Positions 61,101 to 64,000 of a stretch of 64,000 nucleotides of DNA are shown piece after piece. Within the stretch, counting starts at the first letter, position 1. Each line of letters opens with the position of its first letter. The stretch comes from Pseudomonas sp. ANT_H12B. Its GTDB lineage: Bacteria; Pseudomonadota; Gammaproteobacteria; Pseudomonadales; Pseudomonadaceae. The DNA is taken from the NCBI RefSeq assembly GCF_008369325.1, contig NZ_VOBI01000022.1, forward strand, positions 51,263-115,262. The letters run 5' to 3'. Under the pieces are notes generated by a model. That model was not told the origin of the DNA and made no database searches. It saw only the letters and a program-made list of their open reading frames with translations. Both the position numbers and the translations under genes were made by a program.

Positions 61101-62886
61101 CAAGACGCTCTATCCGGGCGCGTCGACGGACTCGTTTGCCGCGTTCATGCAGTCGTTTGCTTCCAAAACCCAGGCACTGGCCTCTATCCGGCAGCGTGAA
61201 TTGGGGTTCGAAGGGTTGAGCAAGGCGCTGGATAGCTGGGTGGCGATTGAACGAGGCGAGTATCTGCCGATGGATCAGCGCTACCACAAAGGACGCTTTG
61301 CCAAGGCTCTCAAGCAATGTTGGCAGGCCGCTGGGGAATCGTTGCCGCAAGGCTATAGCCTGAATCTGGACTTTCACTGGACCAGCGATTTTCTGGAGTA
61401 CCTGCCCGTGTTGAACGCAGATTTTCGTCACGTCAGCGCGTTGCAGTTTCGGTACACCGCATTGACTACCGATATCACCGGTTTTCTGGGTTACTTTCCC
61501 AACCTCAGGGCACTGGATTTGAGTGAAAACGCTCTGGTCACGCCACCTCGCTTGCGGGAGAACCTGCCGGCGCTTGAGCGTCTGAACCTCTCCAATAACC
61601 AGCTGACGCTGACCGCCCAAAGTGTGGCTGACCTGGAAGGCCTGACCCGCCTGCAATCGCTTGGATTGGGCAACAATCCCGCACTGGCGCTGCTGCCGGA
61701 TGTCAGTCGGATGCCCGACCTTGACCGGCTGGATTTGCACAATACCGGTAGCGCCGATTGGCCCCCGGGTCTATTTGCGCTACCGCGGCCGCGCTCCTTT
61801 GCGCTGGATCTGCAAGGCAACCCTGTCGCACACATACCTGACGTCGCGCCCGGGTCCGATGAAGCGCGGCTGATCGCCCGCACCCGCTTGAGTCGCGACC
61901 AACTCACTGACCAAAGCCGTCAGCAGTTTCAGGACTATATGCGTTCGGTAGGTTATGACCCGACCCGCAGCTACCCGCCCAAGGGTGAGGAAACCAGTGA
62001 GTATTGGCTTGAAGGTGTGGAGGCAGAACAGCGAGTGAGCAGGCAAACGACCTGGGATGAACTTGAGCGGGAACCGAACGCCCAAGGTTTTTTCGAGGTA
62101 CTGGAACAGCTCAGTGAATCAGCCGACTACGTTGATGACGCCTACCGCCCGGGGCTGACACAACGGGTGTGGCGAATGCTCGATGCCGTCGCCGAGAACA
62201 CGCCGCTGCGTGAGGAACTGTTTCGCATGGCAGTCAACCCGGACTCTTGCGCCGATGCCGGTGCGCAGATTTTTAATGAAATGGGCAGCAAAGTGCTGGT
62301 CCACGAAGCTTATCGGGCAGGCAATCCTGCGCGGATCGAAGCCAGCCTGATCACGTTGGCCAAGGGCAAGTCTCGACTGGATGGAGTAAATGAAATTGCC
62401 CGGGCCACGATCCAGGGCAGGTTGGCGGCAGGGGAAACTTTTCAGGCGTTCGATGAAGACGGCGACATCACCGGGACCATCGATGAAGTGGAAGTCTACC
62501 TGGCGTTTCAAACCGGTCTGGCGGACCGGCTTGAATTGCCCTGGCAATCACGGGACATGTTGTTCCGGCAGATGGCCGAAGTCGGTGAAGAGCAGATCGA
62601 CCAGGCGTATCAATCGATTCTGGCGCTGGAGGCAGGAGAGGGGTTGGTGAACCGGATGATTGAGCAGGGGTTTTGGCGCAAGTATTTGAAAAGTCGTTAT
62701 CCGCGAGAGTTTGCGCAGAATTCGGCGGTGTATAACGCAAGGTCCGAGGCGTTGCTCGATCAGCAATTGGCCGGCTCTGTTTCGCAGCAGGAGTATGAGC
62801 GTGGAATCGCTGAATTGGCGGATGCGCGCAAGGGCTTGCTCAGGACATTAACCCGTACAGCCATGGAAAAGCGGTCTATGTTCTAA
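58168..62886 (+). CDS. large LRR effector-like protein with C-terminal NEL E3 ubiquitin ligase domain
   Basis: 1572 residues. Residues about 1-420 resemble the dermonecrotic-toxin-type N-terminal region of large Pseudomonas effectors (LPDSVSQSLAAHFIAKSVPDWL...). A hydrophobic stretch lies at about 430-515 (IALAVLEVAAFVAAPFVPFL..., LIQLGTLVAGGKLLGTLLPL). Leucine-rich repeats occupy about 1080-1225 (NLRALDLSENAL, ALERLNLSNNQL, LQSLGLGNNPAL, DLDRLDLHNTGS). A NEL domain follows with the catalytic Cys1361 in NPDSCADAGAQIFNEMGSKV, as in IpaH/SspH. In enteric pathogens NEL enzymes ubiquitinate host proteins after type III delivery. No secretion genes are here, so delivery is unknown. A strong terminator follows. 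Confidence 0.9.
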   Translation: MFNAPTATQLAPRSLPDSVSQSLAAHFIAKSVPDWLTNIHVKNHSALKQVAGPALPWYDSASAQLRGEMKRAIEASWASQNESDKTLKKLQAIETFAEPLLVAALKDKYNITLNVRTTCLRLYCPKGIVVGFDVRTLSLLEAALHNFEVKETRAGYFARASDFITQPSDTGQFDVVPIKDKLSVEAFAALCRELDIGARYQAYLKAFMGFTNPVARAVLKIKVQTSHKDALRAASVLALMKQDIDLETHQMLLKLVEGHRALTLRGKPMHCYGLTMMDAALTGIVLIAPDLDRSLTTERIIAYVPHDPLHPIKQYPSTASFAAELAAQLRAPEYQRFFSQFVPHQQRGTFFFQLNDALSRVQWHTPTPFEQTPTWRAEPVQTPNLRMANKRISADFWTHDFHQKLNKILNDARAMAVPTDDEDEKSRWARWDSFQKIALAVLEVAAFVAAPFVPFLGELMLAYTAYQLLDETFEGIVEWSEGQRSEAAAHLIGVAESLIQLGTLVAGGKLLGTLLPLKSSPFVERMKVVEMSNGQSRLWQPDLEVYRRPLVLEENATPDAKGIYRHEGRDVVALDDKYFVVTQQPRLDEYLVQHPTRADAYSPRLAHNGAGAWTHEAERPQAWQGVTLMRRLGHSVESFSDQTLEQIRVASGVEEDVLRRLHVEHDRPPALLLETIKRFKADQEVQTFIEQLSSDDPEVYGNPDVQAQLQQLKRDGTWPESRAEIARLANAGKPALVDARYWLNERAADTNVSPNIQLLRNDFAQMPRTVMDELLREATPAELRQMDEGQIPLRLRQASRAAMVELRLSRAYEGLYLQSGESLDTWRLALHSLEQLAGWPAEVRIEIRGVSFDGPLLDGIGPDESSIRKVLVFNDQGSFQAYDTDGESLHGLGDFYTSMLQALPDASREALGYEIGQGIRLKEALQKAPIKQEAFRAVLADHPVHNPDPVVMGLRGGMQGYELMEVVEEGAPGPEERFKTLYPGASTDSFAAFMQSFASKTQALASIRQRELGFEGLSKALDSWVAIERGEYLPMDQRYHKGRFAKALKQCWQAAGESLPQGYSLNLDFHWTSDFLEYLPVLNADFRHVSALQFRYTALTTDITGFLGYFPNLRALDLSENALVTPPRLRENLPALERLNLSNNQLTLTAQSVADLEGLTRLQSLGLGNNPALALLPDVSRMPDLDRLDLHNTGSADWPPGLFALPRPRSFALDLQGNPVAHIPDVAPGSDEARLIARTRLSRDQLTDQSRQQFQDYMRSVGYDPTRSYPPKGEETSEYWLEGVEAEQRVSRQTTWDELEREPNAQGFFEVLEQLSESADYVDDAYRPGLTQRVWRMLDAVAENTPLREELFRMAVNPDSCADAGAQIFNEMGSKVLVHEAYRAGNPARIEASLITLAKGKSRLDGVNEIARATIQGRLAAGETFQAFDEDGDITGTIDEVEVYLAFQTGLADRLELPWQSRDMLFRQMAEVGEEQIDQAYQSILALEAGEGLVNRMIEQGFWRKYLKSRYPREFAQNSAVYNARSEALLDQQLAGSVSQQEYERGIAELADARKGLLRTLTRTAMEKRSMF

Positions 62887-62896
62887 GAACGATTGG

Positions 62897-62934
62897 ACGC
62901 TCAGGACCAATCTCTCAGAGTCCTGAGTGTTTTT
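62897..62934 (+). terminator. intrinsic terminator of the NEL gene
   Basis: CTCAGGAC (62900-62907) pairs with GTCCTGAG (62920-62927), followed by TGTTTTT, 13 bases after the stop. Confidence 0.88.
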
Positions 62935-63012
62935 ATGGTAATGCTATGAGGAAACTGAGTTGGGCAGTTGTTAAAAAACTGGCAACTAAACTTTCGTGCA
63001 GAAAAAACCCAA

Positions 63013-64000
63013 CTAAAATGTGTGCGTACCTCTCCATGTTGATAGTTTTTCATCGTTGTATCCTGTTTGGACCTCAGCAGATATATTGCCTTGGGCACTT
63101 CTCAATATTCCCGTGCAATTAGTGCATGCAGCGAACGCTTCCGTGGCCGGCGTGGTTATCTTGAATGTCCATATTTTAACTATCTCCTTTTGTTCGCTGG
63201 TTTTTAATAGTGAGGCTGTATTTTTAACTAGTACTTCACCGTGAGCTCCGGGAATTCCATCGGGTTCGGGAAGGAGGAAATTGTTTTTGTTCAAGTGATC
63301 CAAGGTGGCTTCCCAAACGTCATCTGAAAGTAGCACTGCGTTTTTCTCTCTTCTCACGGTCTGGAAATCGATAGGTGTCTGGCTGCTGCCTTTGTATGTA
63401 AGCACAGTAGATTCATCAGAGTTGTAATAGCTTTCATATTTGGCCTCCAGGTGTGTTTTGAATTTGCCGATGTCAGAAACTTTATACGTTCGGAATTCAG
63501 CATTGCTCTTGCTATCCACGAGTGTTAAACCCGGGGTGGAGGATATTCCAGATGGATGAGGTATGTTGTGATGGGCGTTCATGAAGAACGTTTGTTCGGG
63601 GTCTGCATCTGATAATGAACCACCAGCATTGACGATAAGTTTTGCTTTTTTTGATTTCGTATAGTTGTAGTATGGATGTTGAGCTTTATGTTGGGCCTCC
63701 AAAGCCGTAGTTTGTTTTTTTGGGACGTTTCTTGGTGCCTCAAAAGCATGTAAAGCGTTAGAGCTAATCATGGAGTTCGAAGTGTTACGGATTTCCTGTA
63801 CGGGGTCTCCCGCTAGCCCCAATCTATCAACAAAACTTATCGGGCTATTACTTACCATCGCATACAGATTCAACCCATCCACATCCCCCGCCGGATCGGC
63901 ACTCACCCAGCGTTGCAACCACGGCGCGTAATAACGCAGCCCATAGTAATAGAGCCCGCTGACATCCATTTCCTTGCCCGAATAACGAACGGTCTTGTAG
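63013..64000 (-). CDS. RHS-repeat polymorphic toxin, C-terminal part with deaminase-like tip (5' end outside window)
   Basis: The frame is open to the window edge (no start is assumed; the Met at 63969 is internal). It opens with the RHS core end VRYSGKEMDVSGLYYYGLRYYAPWLQRWVSADPAGDVDGLNLYAMVSNSPISFVDRLGL, the usual junction before a variable toxin. The last ~250 residues are AT-rich and unrelated to RHS. They contain GAHGEVLV (HxE, Glu as general acid/base) and ACTNCTGIL (CxxC), the zinc-deaminase pattern of YwqJ/DddA-like toxins. Likely a deaminase acting on nucleic acid or nucleotide. The ORF ends 63013 with no immunity gene before the NEL terminator. Confidence 0.8.
   Translation of the reverse strand, partial: YKTVRYSGKEMDVSGLYYYGLRYYAPWLQRWVSADPAGDVDGLNLYAMVSNSPISFVDRLGLAGDPVQEIRNTSNSMISSNALHAFEAPRNVPKKQTTALEAQHKAQHPYYNYTKSKKAKLIVNAGGSLSDADPEQTFFMNAHHNIPHPSGISSTPGLTLVDSKSNAEFRTYKVSDIGKFKTHLEAKYESYYNSDESTVLTYKGSSQTPIDFQTVRREKNAVLLSDDVWEATLDHLNKNNFLLPEPDGIPGAHGEVLVKNTASLLKTSEQKEIVKIWTFKITTPATEAFAACTNCTGILRSAQGNISAEVQTGYNDEKLSTWRGTHTF

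Noticed and set aside
62901..63098. Minus-strand 65-codon frame as a missing immunity gene for the RHS toxin
   Set aside because: It lies partly inside the NEL terminator and partly overlaps the toxin's own coding end in another frame, and lacks a ribosome site.

Overview
The window looks like a chromosome segment of a Pseudomonas from the P. fluorescens group. Most genes have high-GC Pseudomonas-type codon use. Family members typical of that group are present (DUF6124/DUF3077-type small proteins, E. coli-type FecIRA, SelD/SelU, paired YdcZ proteins), and the gaps carry many copies of the Pseudomonas inverted repeat built on GTGGGAGCGAGCCTGCTCGCGA. No rRNA, tRNA, CRISPR array or complete insertion sequence was seen.

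Layout: 1-5.4 kb holds the end of a YcaC-type hydrolase, an MscS channel with a cyclic-nucleotide-binding domain, an AhpD-like protein and an EmrAB-like efflux pair. 5.4-10.9 kb is an AT-rich accessory island and the most unusual part. A 33-residue peptide gene, missing from routine ORF calls, precedes an M29-peptidase-like gene. Divergent from them is a stand-alone PheS-like ligase with an FDX-ACB tail. These are followed by the first third of a QueC (7-cyano-7-deazaguanine synthase) and by an XRE regulator overlapping a YhhQ-type queuosine-precursor transporter. I infer a small peptide-modification system, possibly linked to 7-deazapurines and possibly partly decayed.

11.7-19.3 kb is a catabolic cluster resembling choline/betaine degradation: a ChoX-like binding protein, aldehyde dehydrogenase, class II aldolase, GlxA-type regulator, GMC oxidoreductase and Rieske oxygenase. 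20-24 kb is fecI-fecR-fecA for ferric citrate. 24-34 kb holds an MFS carrier, a secreted maltooligosaccharide-forming amylase, a DapF-like protein lacking both catalytic cysteines, codBA, an alpha/beta hydrolase, queD and a patatin. 34-43 kb is sensory: two PepSY proteins with a two-component system, two chemoreceptors and an Na+/H+ antiporter.

42-54 kb carries a LysR gene divergent from two YdcZ-like membrane proteins, a metallothionein, selD-selU, a YraQ-type permease, a histidine phosphatase, a glutathione transferase, an E. coli-like (zinc-type) hemB and a flavin monooxygenase. 54-58 kb has a decayed TonB receptor, a DUF1615 lipoprotein, a secreted protein made of six 13-residue repeats, another GST and a CBS protein. 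The right end, 58-64 kb, is a toxin/effector region: a 1572-residue LRR protein with a C-terminal NEL ubiquitin ligase domain converges with the 3' end of an RHS gene whose tip looks like a zinc deaminase. No immunity gene fits between them.
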